This document shows, one piece after another, positions 6,041 to 12,841 of a stretch of DNA of 25,109 nucleotides. Source of the stretch: a virus. How positions within the stretch are numbered: position 1 is the first letter of the stretch; every line of letters starts with the position of its first letter. Under the pieces are notes generated by a model that ran no database searches, was not told the origin of the DNA, and saw only the letters and a list, made by a program, of their open reading frames with translations. Where the stretch lies: positions 1 to 25,109 of the IMG/VR virus record IMGVR_UViG_3300030406_004514; one strand, written 5' to 3'. The position numbers and the translations under genes are program-made.

Positions 6041-8528
6041 AGAAGTCCTCCAACGTTTGTTTCTTTTCTATATCCCAACCTATAGCATCAAGAATAGTCT
6101 TCATAGGATCAACAAATGATTTATTATACTGCATATCATAATCAATATACTTATCAAGTTGAAGCTGCCTAGGTAAAGTATTAGGAGCAGCTATGACATT
6201 TTCTCTAGATGGATTAGGAAGTTTTAAGTAACAAAACTTTACTTTATCTCCATCATTGATAGGTTGGACTCTATCTATCTTCTTATTATTTATAAGATGA
6301 TTATACATAAGAGCACCTCTAACATGTATAGGAGTACCCTTCTTATAGATACTACTAGCATCTATATACTTGCTTATCCCTTTGCAGCCTCTAGGAAAAG
6401 CTACGTCTTCAAATGATAAGCTTCTAAATAATTCTCTATGCTTTTCTATAAAATCTATAATAGCTTCTTCGTCTTTAGTCATAATAACGTTAAGAGCATC
6501 TTTAATATAGGTTCTTACTACAGCAGGAGTAGAAGATCTAACAGCTTCTATACCCATCATCTTTAACTTAGGTTCGCTATATCGAACTCCTTCGGAGTCA
6601 AATACATTCATAATGTATCTTTTCTTAGCAGTCCATATAGCTTTATTGCCTATGTTCTCTCGCTTCATTTCCATTTTATTATCAATGGCATTTACATAGG
6701 TCGCAAGTTCTCCATAAGCTTTTTCAATTTTCGGTTCAAGAATCTCAGCACAGGACTTATTAAGAAAATCGATGATCTTTCCAGTCTCTGCGCCATTAGG
6801 AAAGACTTTATGTACAAGTGGTTCCATACGGATATATAACGAATCCGTATCGATTGCGATAACGTAGTCTTCATTTTCACTCCCTAGCGTTTTATTTAAA
6901 AGTTTATTAATAGCATTTTCAGCCCATCGAATAGATAACTGCCCGCCTTTAGTAATCGATTCAGTATTATTCATATCGAACCATCTAAAGTATTCGTTAC
7001 CTAACGCGCCATAAGCTGAGTTAAGTTGAATCTTTTTAGCCATCTGCATATTATATGCTTGAGCTATTTTATTTTCTAAAGACTTATCTTTAGTCTTTTC
7101 ATATTCTTTCTGATATTTAATCATCCTCTTCTTCCAGACTAATCTATCGTCATACATCTTACGCATTAGTTTAGGAAGGAATCCTTCAAAGTCTCTAGTA
7201 TATTTGTCTCCATTAGCAGAGACAGTACAATTATCTTCGGTAAATTTATCTCTAACTTTATTCCAAGCACCATCTAATATTTCATCTATAGAAGGAGCGT
7301 AACCAACTTTACCTTCATAGGTCTCAGGTGAGATATTATACTGCATTATTAAGTGTGGGTACAGTGAATTAAGGTCGAAAGATACAACCCAATTATGCAT
7401 TCCCACCTGAGGATCTTTTACGTAAGCACCTTCAGCAGCTCTTTCTTTTTCTACTTTATTAAACTGAGGTACTACGATCTTTTTATCTAGTAAGTAGTTA
7501 TGGATAATTAAGTCCCACATTCTTACAGAAGTAAAAGTATCTTGATAGTTTACTTTAGCATCATAAGCTATAGCAAATACTTGATCGATTAACTTAAGTT
7601 TATCATCTAAACGTTTTACTAATTCAGTATCTAAAATATTATAGTCAATAAACTTTTCCCAATCATGCTTATATAAATCAAATAAGCTATCATGCTCTGA
7701 ATAATCTAATTTACGTTCACCTAATTCAACATGAGCTATATGGTCTAGTCTATACGATTCTTGCATTACAAAAGTAAACTTACGATAGAGTTGCATATAG
7801 TCTAAAATAGATACACCTAAAGGATCAAATACTTGATTAGGTCTACCTGCAATAACTACATTACGTTCTCTTAACTGACCGAAAGGTGATAGCTTTTTAG
7901 CAAAGTCTGATCCTATTACATTAGTTATTCTATTTACTATATAAGGTATATCAAAAAACTCTACGTTCCATCCTGAAACTATATCAGGATCGATTGCACG
8001 CCAGCAATCTAAGAACTTCATAAGAAGCATAGCTTCGTTTTCGCATTGAATATATTTTACGTTATCTTGCTTAGGAGTATAAGGTTGACCTCCTATAGCT
8101 ACTATTTGATCGTTGAATTGTAAAGTGATAGCAGTTATTTCTTTATCTGCTTTTGTTATATCAGGGAAGCCTTCATCAGCTGCAACCTCTATATCTATAT
8201 AGACGGTACGTATGATAGAACTATCGTATTCAAGGTCTCCCTTATAGTTATCGTTAATATAAGTATAGGCAAACATAGGCAAGCCATAGGTCTCTTTGCC
8301 TCTTATATCGCGATTTTCTTGAATATATTTTTGAGCCCAGTTAGGATTATCGAAGTCTTTTTTTAGAACGTTTCTTCCTTCAAGAGTAGTATAGCCAGTT
8401 TCTTGTCTTACTGGACCAACAAACAAATAAGGTCGACAAGGTTCTTCATAACTAAAACGTTTACCATCTTCATAACCACGATGAAGTATTTTAGAACCTC
8501 TTAACTGAACGTTAGTATAAAATTTCAT
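6033..8528 (-). CDS. 43: DNA polymerase gp43 (family B, with 3'-5' exonuclease)
   Basis: This 831-aa family B polymerase is slightly shorter than T4 gp43 (898 aa). Exonuclease motifs are YIDIEVAADEG (Exo I), WNVEFFDIPYIVNR (Exo II) and YNILDTELVKRLD (Exo III). Polymerase motifs are DLNSLYPHLI (A), KKIQLNSAYGALGN (B) and AIDTDSLYI (C), all with catalytic acids present. It would be the replicative polymerase working with gp45 and the gp44/62 loader encoded in this window. It has its own promoter and ends in codons that form the GGAGG ribosome-binding site of the next gene, whose TTG start overlaps its stop. Confidence 0.97.
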   Translation of the reverse strand: MKFYTNVQLRGSKILHRGYEDGKRFSYEEPCRPYLFVGPVRQETGYTTLEGRNVLKKDFDNPNWAQKYIQENRDIRGKETYGLPMFAYTYINDNYKGDLEYDSSIIRTVYIDIEVAADEGFPDITKADKEITAITLQFNDQIVAIGGQPYTPKQDNVKYIQCENEAMLLMKFLDCWRAIDPDIVSGWNVEFFDIPYIVNRITNVIGSDFAKKLSPFGQLRERNVVIAGRPNQVFDPLGVSILDYMQLYRKFTFVMQESYRLDHIAHVELGERKLDYSEHDSLFDLYKHDWEKFIDYNILDTELVKRLDDKLKLIDQVFAIAYDAKVNYQDTFTSVRMWDLIIHNYLLDKKIVVPQFNKVEKERAAEGAYVKDPQVGMHNWVVSFDLNSLYPHLIMQYNISPETYEGKVGYAPSIDEILDGAWNKVRDKFTEDNCTVSANGDKYTRDFEGFLPKLMRKMYDDRLVWKKRMIKYQKEYEKTKDKSLENKIAQAYNMQMAKKIQLNSAYGALGNEYFRWFDMNNTESITKGGQLSIRWAENAINKLLNKTLGSENEDYVIAIDTDSLYIRMEPLVHKVFPNGAETGKIIDFLNKSCAEILEPKIEKAYGELATYVNAIDNKMEMKRENIGNKAIWTAKKRYIMNVFDSEGVRYSEPKLKMMGIEAVRSSTPAVVRTYIKDALNVIMTKDEEAIIDFIEKHRELFRSLSFEDVAFPRGCKGISKYIDASSIYKKGTPIHVRGALMYNHLINNKKIDRVQPINDGDKVKFCYLKLPNPSRENVIAAPNTLPRQLQLDKYIDYDMQYNKSFVDPMKTILDAIGWDIEKKQTLEDFFG

Positions 8529-8531
8529 AGA

Positions 8532-8548
8532 GTACCCACATATCGTAC
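8532..8548 (-). promoter_or_regulatory. Short leader hairpin upstream of gp43
   Basis: On the minus strand GTAC-GATATGTGG-GTAC forms a 4-bp stem with the ribosome-binding-site-like GTGG in its loop, right at the predicted mRNA 5' end. T4 gp43 represses its own translation by binding a leader hairpin that includes the ribosome-binding site, so this is a candidate operator. The stem is short and could arise by chance. Confidence 0.3.
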
Positions 8549-8555
8549 ATAATAT

Positions 8556-8584
8556 ATTATATGAAACTTATTGACAGAAGTCAA
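8556..8584 (-). promoter_or_regulatory. Sigma70-type promoter of gp43
   Basis: TTGACT (8584-8579) and TATAAT (8561-8556) have a 17-bp spacer. The TGA of TTGACT is the stop codon of the upstream membrane-protein gene. The expected start is near 8549, about 20 nt before the gp43 ATG. Confidence 0.82.
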
Positions 8585-8850
8585 CTAAAGGCTTTAGATA
8601 TTAAATAGAAACATGAAAGCATAAAACCTAAAGCTGATAATTGAACTAAAGATGCTATTGCTACAAACATTAATTGTTTATCACCCCACCAATCAAGCTC
8701 ATTCTTTTGCCAAGCTTCAGCTTCTTCTGGAGTAGCATCTACGGTTTTATTTAATTGAAGTTCGAGTTGTTGTTCGTATCCACTCATGACATTAGCTGCA
8801 TCATCAACTGCTGAGGGAAGTTCTCTTTTCCAAGCGTCTAATCTTCCCAT
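8581..8850 (-). CDS. Small membrane protein, last gene of the cytochrome unit
   Basis: This 89-aa protein has a charged, helical N-terminal part (residues 1-57, with KNELDWWGDKQ at the boundary) and one C-terminal transmembrane segment (about 60-85, hydrophobic and ending KAFS). It looks tail-anchored with the bulk in the cytoplasm. I do not recognise a family. Its start overlaps the cytochrome c gene by 13 bp, so the two are probably translationally coupled and may work together at the membrane. Its stop codon is inside the gp43 promoter. Confidence 0.75.
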   Translation of the reverse strand: MGRLDAWKRELPSAVDDAANVMSGYEQQLELQLNKTVDATPEEAEAWQKNELDWWGDKQLMFVAIASLVQLSALGFMLSCFYLISKAFS

Positions 8851-9284
8851 GCTGCTTCTGCTATAAAGTCTGATATACTTTGTATATCGTTATCTGATAA
8901 CATGCCAGCTTGAGCCCACATAGTAGAGCTCATTGCACCTCTTTGTTCTCTATTTTTATATGCATATAGAGCTTCAGCAATATACTCTGAAGACTGTCCT
9001 GCTAATTTTGGGAACGCTCCAACTCCCTGGCCCTCCTGACCATGGCACGCCGCACAACCGGCCCATAACGGCCGTATTGATGAAAAGGGATCGGTTGCCG
9101 CTTCGGCGGCTTTAGCCTGAAGCTGTTCAACAACCGTTCCATGTACTTTAACATATTCTTCATAGCATTCGCCAGTACATCCTTGTACTCTTTCGTATCC
9201 TTTATATTCTAAATTAGCATAAGTAAAGCTAATTAATCCATACATAAATGCACAGATAAAAAGTGGAGTTGTAAAATTGTTCAT
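8838..9284 (-). CDS. Exported cytochrome c (class I, single haem)
   Basis: Residues 1-23 form a signal peptide (hydrophobic core PLFICAFMYGLISF, likely cleavage after TYA). The haem site is CAACH (77-81), with G-x-G and PKLAGQ following as in c553/c5-type cytochromes. The segment GAMSSTMWAQAG offers M118 or M122 as sixth ligand, and the C-terminal helix (DIQSISDFIAEAAW) is typical. An extra Cys pair, C36 and C40, lies before the fold and could form a disulfide. It would be a periplasmic electron carrier. It sits between tiny membrane-protein genes under a late promoter. Codons around the haem site are markedly GC-rich against the rest of the window. Confidence 0.9.
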   Translation of the reverse strand: MNNFTTPLFICAFMYGLISFTYANLEYKGYERVQGCTGECYEEYVKVHGTVVEQLQAKAAEAATDPFSSIRPLWAGCAACHGQEGQGVGAFPKLAGQSSEYIAEALYAYKNREQRGAMSSTMWAQAGMLSDNDIQSISDFIAEAAWED

Positions 9285-9434
9285 TTATTGTTTAGATATT
9301 TTTTCTATATCTTCTTTCCAGGCTTCTGCATCTTTTATTGCTCTTAAAGCTCCGCCTGGATTACCATCAAGCATAATACCAGTCATCATTAGTGAATAGA
9401 GAAAACTTGGCATTAAATTCTTGATAAAGTTCAT
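9285..9434 (-). CDS. Small hydrophobic protein, 49 aa
   Basis: I choose ATG 9434 rather than an upstream TTG (9467) because the ATG lies three bases after the stop of the 44-aa gene. The protein has a hydrophobic N-terminal segment (about residues 3-22, MPSFLYSLMMTGIML) and a charged helical tail (AIKDAEAWKEDIEKISKQ). This suggests an N-terminally anchored peptide or a poor signal sequence. No family is recognised. Its stop TAA directly abuts the ATG of the cytochrome c gene, which supports real translation within the unit. Confidence 0.6.
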   Translation of the reverse strand: MNFIKNLMPSFLYSLMMTGIMLDGNPGGALRAIKDAEAWKEDIEKISKQ

Positions 9435-9436
9435 AG

Positions 9437-9571
9437 CTATATTATAGGGGTTATTGCCATTACACAAAAGAGAAACATAAGAACTAATGCAGTTATTTCG
9501 GCTGCAGATGTTATATCTTCCATGGTGATTTTTTGTGTATTTTCGATGAATCGTTTAGTCAATTCAGTCAT
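9437..9571 (-). CDS. Tiny membrane protein, 44 aa, first gene of the cytochrome unit
   Basis: Reading from ATG 9571 gives a 44-residue protein: a polar start (MTELTKRFIENTQK), an acidic linker, then one transmembrane helix (about 26-44, ALVLMFLFCVMAI) that ends with the protein. AAAGGG lies about ten bases upstream, a weak ribosome-binding site. It is the first reading frame after the late promoter at 9609-9616, and its stop is two bases from the next ATG. Size and topology resemble small accessory subunits of respiratory complexes, but no sequence match is claimed. Confidence 0.6.
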   Translation of the reverse strand: MTELTKRFIENTQKITMEDITSAAEITALVLMFLFCVMAITPII

Positions 9572-9608
9572 AGCATTATACCCTTTATTAATATTATATT
9601 ATTACTTT

Positions 9609-9616
9609 TATTTATA
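9609..9616 (-). promoter_or_regulatory. T4-type late promoter (TATAAATA)
   Basis: The minus strand reads CTTATAAATAAAAG, containing the exact T4 late-promoter octamer TATAAATA. It lies ten bases past the Hsp20 terminator and 37 bases before the ATG of the 44-aa gene, which is the right place to start the cytochrome unit. In T4 such promoters need gp55, gp33 and the gp45 clamp. Confidence 0.7.
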
Positions 9617-9625
9617 AGACGAAAA

Positions 9626-9648
9626 GGGTCAGCCACACGGACTGACCC
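9626..9648 (-). terminator. Rho-independent terminator after Hsp20
   Basis: The minus strand reads GGGTCAG-T-CC-GTGT-GG-CTGACCC followed by TTTTC. This is a 7-bp stem extended by two inner G-C pairs around one bulged base, with a GTGT loop and a short T run. It begins 24 bases after the Hsp20 stop and insulates Hsp20 from the late unit. Confidence 0.85.
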
Positions 9649-9672
9649 AAAAAACATATAGTTTTTTTTATT

Positions 9673-10119
9673 TTATTCTGCTAGAAATGACTTCACAGAA
9701 ATATCTTTTCCAAGTTCTATTTTCTGTGGACGTTTTTCTTCTGGAATAAACTTTTCTAATTGAATAGAAAGTACTCCATCAACAACATCTGCCCTCTTTA
9801 CAATTACGTCAGCATTAAGAATAAAGGTCTTTACAAAGTCTTTTGTAGAGATACCTTTGTGCTCATAAGCAATATCTTCCTTACTGCCTTTATCACCAGT
9901 TACCTCAAGCTTATTTTCTTTAAGCTCTATTGAGATATCTTTTTTACCAAATCCAGCTATTGCTAGTTCAATTACGAAATGCTCATCATCAATCTTTACA
10001 ATATTGTAAGGTGGGTATGATGGGTTATTAAGATGTTTAGCTCTGTTAAGTTCTTCAAAAACGTTATCAAAGCCAACTGAGAAAGTCCCGAATTGGGACA
10101 ATAGGTCTAATTTTGTCAT
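9673..10119 (-). CDS. Hsp20 small heat-shock protein
   Basis: This 148-aa protein has an alpha-crystallin domain: YNIVKIDDEHFVIELAIAGF, then ISIELKENKLEVTGDK, with the late strand DVVDGVLSIQL and a short C-terminal tail. It resembles IbpA-type chaperones, which bind unfolded proteins without ATP. Hsp20 genes are common in marine T4-like phages. It is transcribed alone: its own promoter at 10178-10207, a leader of about 50 nt with a hairpin, AGGAG eight bases before the ATG, and a terminator 24 bases after the stop. Confidence 0.93.
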   Translation of the reverse strand: MTKLDLLSQFGTFSVGFDNVFEELNRAKHLNNPSYPPYNIVKIDDEHFVIELAIAGFGKKDISIELKENKLEVTGDKGSKEDIAYEHKGISTKDFVKTFILNADVIVKRADVVDGVLSIQLEKFIPEEKRPQKIELGKDISVKSFLAE

Positions 10120-10150
10120 TTTTATCTCCTAAAAATTAGCAAGTTAAATT

Positions 10151-10173
10151 CAGGCCAGATTATTCTGCACCTG
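10151..10173 (-). promoter_or_regulatory. 5'-end hairpin in the hsp20 leader
   Basis: On the minus strand CAGG-TG-CAGA-ATAA-TCTG-G-CCTG folds into an interrupted 8-bp stem with an ATAA loop, at or within a couple of bases of the predicted transcript 5' end. It could protect the mRNA. I see no clear pairing with the AGGAG site, so I do not call an RNA thermometer. Confidence 0.4.
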
Positions 10174-10177
10174 TAAT

Positions 10178-10207
10178 AATATATAGGCATCCTTTATAAA
10201 AAGTCAA
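10178..10207 (-). promoter_or_regulatory. Sigma70-type promoter of hsp20
   Basis: TTGACT (10207-10202) and TATATT (10183-10178) are separated by 18 bp. The -35 box directly follows the TAG stop of the upstream gene. The expected start is near 10171. Confidence 0.7.
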
Positions 10208-10849
10208 CTACTTCCAGATAACTTCTTTAAAATTTTCTTTTGGTAATCCCCAGAAGTTTTGCTTCCAGTCTGATTGCTCAAAGAATCCAAGATGATGCCA
10301 TTGGTCTTTCTTGGATAGCATTTCACCAGCTTTTCGATCGAAGTCAGTATTCAATACTATATCTTCTACTTGATTCTGATGCATTAATACTCTATCAGGA
10401 TGAAAGTTATCCCATTCGAAATGTAATAACTCAAAAACATTACCATCCCAATCAGCATAATCTATACTTAAATCAACACCCCATTTAGATCTCATTTGAG
10501 TAAACTTATGAAATATAGGATGCTCTTTAGCTTTTTCTTTTAATTGATCTAATGCTTCACCTGCAAAGCCTCTTCTAAAATATAAGTCAGCATGATTAAG
10601 ATGAGGTCCATATGTCTTAGGTTCTTCATCTATAAACCAAGGTGCTTTACAAGTATATAAGTATCTATGTTCTTTTGGCTTATAACCATTAGCTTTAGCA
10701 TATGCTTGCTCGACTAATGTTAAGTCATAGCCATTCTGGTCATATAATGATAGGTCTTTAGCTGTAAAAGAGTCAAGTATAGATTGCTCAATAGGTTCAA
10801 CCCAATGATGAGTAACATCAAGAGTATTATTAGTCTTAATTAATTTCAT
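10208..10849 (-). CDS. Hypothetical protein, 213 aa
   Basis: I choose ATG 10849. The frame extends upstream to a TTG at 10885, but that would run through a GC-rich hairpin and add Arg/Trp-rich residues unlike the rest. The protein is soluble-looking and rich in Trp, His, Tyr and Asp (for example DWDGNVFELLHFEWDNFHPDR, and QWHHLGFFEQSDW near the end). I know no family; the acidic and aromatic content recalls other phage-specific proteins. It lies alone between RegA and the hsp20 promoter, with no clear Shine-Dalgarno. Confidence 0.75.
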   Translation of the reverse strand: MKLIKTNNTLDVTHHWVEPIEQSILDSFTAKDLSLYDQNGYDLTLVEQAYAKANGYKPKEHRYLYTCKAPWFIDEEPKTYGPHLNHADLYFRRGFAGEALDQLKEKAKEHPIFHKFTQMRSKWGVDLSIDYADWDGNVFELLHFEWDNFHPDRVLMHQNQVEDIVLNTDFDRKAGEMLSKKDQWHHLGFFEQSDWKQNFWGLPKENFKEVIWK

Positions 10850-10854
10850 AAGGC

Positions 10855-10904
10855 GGAGCCACTTAAACGCTCGCAGGCCGGCCAAAATGGTTTAAGATGG
10901 CCCC
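10855..10904 (-). promoter_or_regulatory. Long GC-rich hairpin between regA and the 213-aa gene
   Basis: On the minus strand GGGGCCATCTTAAAC (10904-10890) pairs with GTTTAAGTGGCTCC (10868-10855) over 14 positions, with one bulged T and one G-U pair. The 21-nt loop contains the palindrome GGCCGGCC. The stem ends six bases before the ATG of the 213-aa gene. No T run follows on this strand, so it is not a standard terminator. It could block or control translation, end RNA decay, or be a structured RNA. Confidence 0.6.
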
Positions 10905-10906
10905 TT

Positions 10907-11284
10907 TTATAACTTCTTACCGATATTATATTTTGCTACGAGATCCCATTCATTCTTTTCTTTAAATGGAATAATTTTTAATTTACTAACTGGAATCATA
11001 GGCATTTCAATTTTAGCTTTGTCTACTATTTGAAGTAGTCCCCATTCTTCTAATAATTTTGCTATGCAATTCCTTCTACCCTCGTCTTCGTCAGTAAAAT
11101 CTGATGGCTTGCCATCAAGCGAGAAGAGCTCTTTAAAGTGTACTATGTAATATTTTCCCTGCTTATGTAGAATATGGCAGGATTGAAAAAGAGTTTTAGT
11201 TTTTTTAGACGCAACACCCATTCGTGTTAACGTTTCTTTTATCTTAAGAAAATCGTCATCAGCCTTTAGTTTGATCTCGACCAT
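10907..11284 (-). CDS. regA: RegA translational repressor
   Basis: The protein is collinear with T4 RegA: FLKIKETLTRMGVA, LFQSCHILHKQGKYYIVHFKE, EDEGRRNCIAKLLEEWGLLQIV, then the FKEKNEWDLVAKYNIG ending. I use the ATG at 11284 because T4 RegA begins at the equivalent MxEIxLK. An in-frame ATG at 11305 adds seven residues and has a better ribosome-binding site (AAAGGG). RegA binds AU-rich start regions of early mRNAs and represses their translation. The gene order 45-(prx)-44-(small)-62-regA keeps the T4 order apart from gp43. It overlaps gp62. Confidence 0.93.
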   Translation of the reverse strand: MVEIKLKADDDFLKIKETLTRMGVASKKTKTLFQSCHILHKQGKYYIVHFKELFSLDGKPSDFTDEDEGRRNCIAKLLEEWGLLQIVDKAKIEMPMIPVSKLKIIPFKEKNEWDLVAKYNIGKKL

Positions 11285-11675
11285 TTTCTCTATTATGTTG
11301 TCCATTCTGTCCCTTTTGTAATTTTTGTTGAAGTGTTTCGATTTGATCAGTGCTTAGAATTTTAAAATATTCAAGCGCTTTCGATTCACTACATTTATAA
11401 TACTCTCTAATTACATTCACCTCTTCATTGTTGGCTTTATGCCATTTACTAAAACGCTTGCGAGGTCTTATACTATTTATGAGATAGTCATATGCGAGCT
11501 TATTGTCTATATGAGTTCGCATGTTAATCTCATTAGCGTAAAGGACAGTATCTGGAAAGTATGACAAGCCTCTATTTACCATATAAGCAGGATAACCTTT
11601 TTCTGAGTCTTCGTCAGGCATTAGATTATTCTTTTTATATGATATAGAATTTAAATAATCAAAGGGGTTTGTCAT
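11259..11675 (-). CDS. 62: Clamp loader small subunit gp62
   Basis: This 138-aa protein starts TNPFDYLNSISYKKNNLM and contains YMVNRGLSYFPDTVLYANEIN, the conserved segment of gp62 proteins. It is shorter than T4 gp62 (187 aa), as is usual in marine relatives. With gp44 it loads the gp45 clamp. The Gln- and Asn-rich C-terminal tail (KLQKGQNGQHNRENGRDQ) overlaps the start of regA by 26-47 bp depending on the regA start. The gene overlaps the upstream 78-aa gene by 17 bp. Confidence 0.9.
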   Translation of the reverse strand: MTNPFDYLNSISYKKNNLMPDEDSEKGYPAYMVNRGLSYFPDTVLYANEINMRTHIDNKLAYDYLINSIRPRKRFSKWHKANNEEVNVIREYYKCSESKALEYFKILSTDQIETLQQKLQKGQNGQHNRENGRDQTKG

Positions 11676-11895
11676 CTTTTATTAATCCAAGTAGCTCTCT
11701 ATATTTTAAATCCTTTTTAAGTCTTTCTATATAGATAGTTGCATCCATAAGTTCTTCTTGCAAATGATTTAGCCACTCTCCTAAAGTTAAATCTTTTCTA
11801 TCTGTATTAGTATTATATTTTTCAAAGCCAGTCTTTTCACGAGCTTCATACTTCGCTATAACATCTAATACTTGTTGGTCTCTATTTGAGCTCAC
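11659..11895 (-). CDS. Small conserved phage protein with MazG-like EELxDA motif
   Basis: This 78-aa helical protein contains GFEKYNTNTDRKDLTLGEW, then LQEELMDATIYIERL. The E-E-x-x-D-A pattern resembles the metal-binding helix of MazG/dUTPase-type all-alpha NTP pyrophosphohydrolases, but the protein is too short to be confident of activity. Similar proteins occur between gp44 and gp62 in marine T4-like phages, as I recall. I accept a GTG start at 11895, inside the gp44 3' end (14-bp overlap), because the next ATG is at residue 49. Confidence 0.8.
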   Translation of the reverse strand: MSSNRDQQVLDVIAKYEAREKTGFEKYNTNTDRKDLTLGEWLNHLQEELMDATIYIERLKKDLKYRELLGLIKDDKPL

Positions 11896-12826
11896 AGTTC
11901 ACCATTATTTCAGCTAAGCATGCTGCCATATTTAACTCATGGTCAGCAACGAAAGCAGCCTTATATTGATAGTCGGCTAGTATTAAAATAAGCTGAGGTA
12001 CTGAATTATTTTTAAATAAATCATTAGCACTATTATAAAACGTTCTAAATATTCTAGTAGAGTCGTTATTAATATTTTCAGCTACCCATTTACGTACATT
12101 AGTAAAGTTTTTAGCCTTCATATACGAAACTAAATTCTTTATAGAGACATCTTGTAAGTCTGCTAATATACCAGAGTCAATACTTCCAGTAGCAGAATAT
12201 CTTTGAAGCTCATTTAGTACTCTTCTCCAATCAGGAAAATGCTTTTGAATAAAAGCAGCTACAACCTTTTCATCATAGGTTATACTTTCCATTTCTAGAA
12301 TAGCTTTTATCTTTTCAAAAAACTCAGCAGCTAGTTTAGGCTTCTCTTGTGACTTAATACTAAAGTCTATAACAGAGCATCTACTATGCAATGGACTTAT
12401 TATTCTATTTTTAAAGTTACAAGTTAAGATAAAGCCACAGTTCTTAGAAAACTCTTCCATGAAGTTTCTAAGAGCAGGCTGAGTAGAGTTAGCGTTTAAG
12501 TAGTCAGCCTCATCGAGAATAACATACTTACGTCCACCTTGAAACGATACCGAGCTAGCAAATTGCATTATCTCGTTTCGTAAGGTATCAATATTACCAT
12601 GCATAGAACCATTTATAATAATATAATCTGCTTTAAGTTCTTCTAGCATAGCTCTAGCGACGGTAGTCTTACCGACGCCAGGGCCTCCAGATAGGATTAA
12701 ATTAGGTATATTATCTTGATCTATAAACTGCTGAAATACAGTCTTAAGTTCATAAGGTAATACAGTATCATTTATTTTACGGGGGCGATACTTTTCCACC
12801 CATAGGAATTCTTCACTTTGATTCAT
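11882..12826 (-). CDS. 44: Clamp loader large subunit gp44 (AAA+)
   Basis: This 314-aa AAA+ ATPase (T4 gp44: 319 aa) has Walker A SGGPGVGKTTVA (about residue 46), Walker B YVILDEADYL, and the loader SRC box in LHSRCSVIDF. It opens and loads the gp45 clamp with gp62. No Shine-Dalgarno is visible at a normal distance; the start codon lies in the same 17-nt AU-rich sequence found at the gp45 start. This suggests shared control, probably by RegA. Confidence 0.96.
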   Translation of the reverse strand: MNQSEEFLWVEKYRPRKINDTVLPYELKTVFQQFIDQDNIPNLILSGGPGVGKTTVARAMLEELKADYIIINGSMHGNIDTLRNEIMQFASSVSFQGGRKYVILDEADYLNANSTQPALRNFMEEFSKNCGFILTCNFKNRIISPLHSRCSVIDFSIKSQEKPKLAAEFFEKIKAILEMESITYDEKVVAAFIQKHFPDWRRVLNELQRYSATGSIDSGILADLQDVSIKNLVSYMKAKNFTNVRKWVAENINNDSTRIFRTFYNSANDLFKNNSVPQLILILADYQYKAAFVADHELNMAACLAEIMVNCELK

Positions 12827-12839
12827 AATATAATTATAT
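12823..12839 (-). promoter_or_regulatory. Candidate RegA operator at the gp44 start
   Basis: The minus strand reads ATATAATTATATTATGA across the gp44 initiation codon. It is identical to the gp45 start region (14027-14043) and has no nearby ribosome-binding site. Confidence 0.55.
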
Positions 12840-12841
12840 AA

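Noticed and set aside
6287-6294. TATAAATA late-promoter octamer on the minus strand inside gp43
   Set aside because: It sits about 250 bases before the end of the polymerase gene with no late-type gene following; in AT-rich DNA an 8-base match can occur by chance.
6692-6880. 62-codon frame on the minus strand
   Set aside because: It is fully within gp43 in another frame, and the gp43 motif C region explains the sequence.
10120-10173. RNA thermometer in the hsp20 leader
   Set aside because: A U-run is next to the AGGAG site but too close to pair with it, and the only clear hairpin does not cover the ribosome-binding site.
10850-10885. TTG start extending the 213-aa protein upstream
   Set aside because: It would translate through the GC-rich hairpin with atypical residues and no ribosome-binding site; ATG 10849 is the better start.
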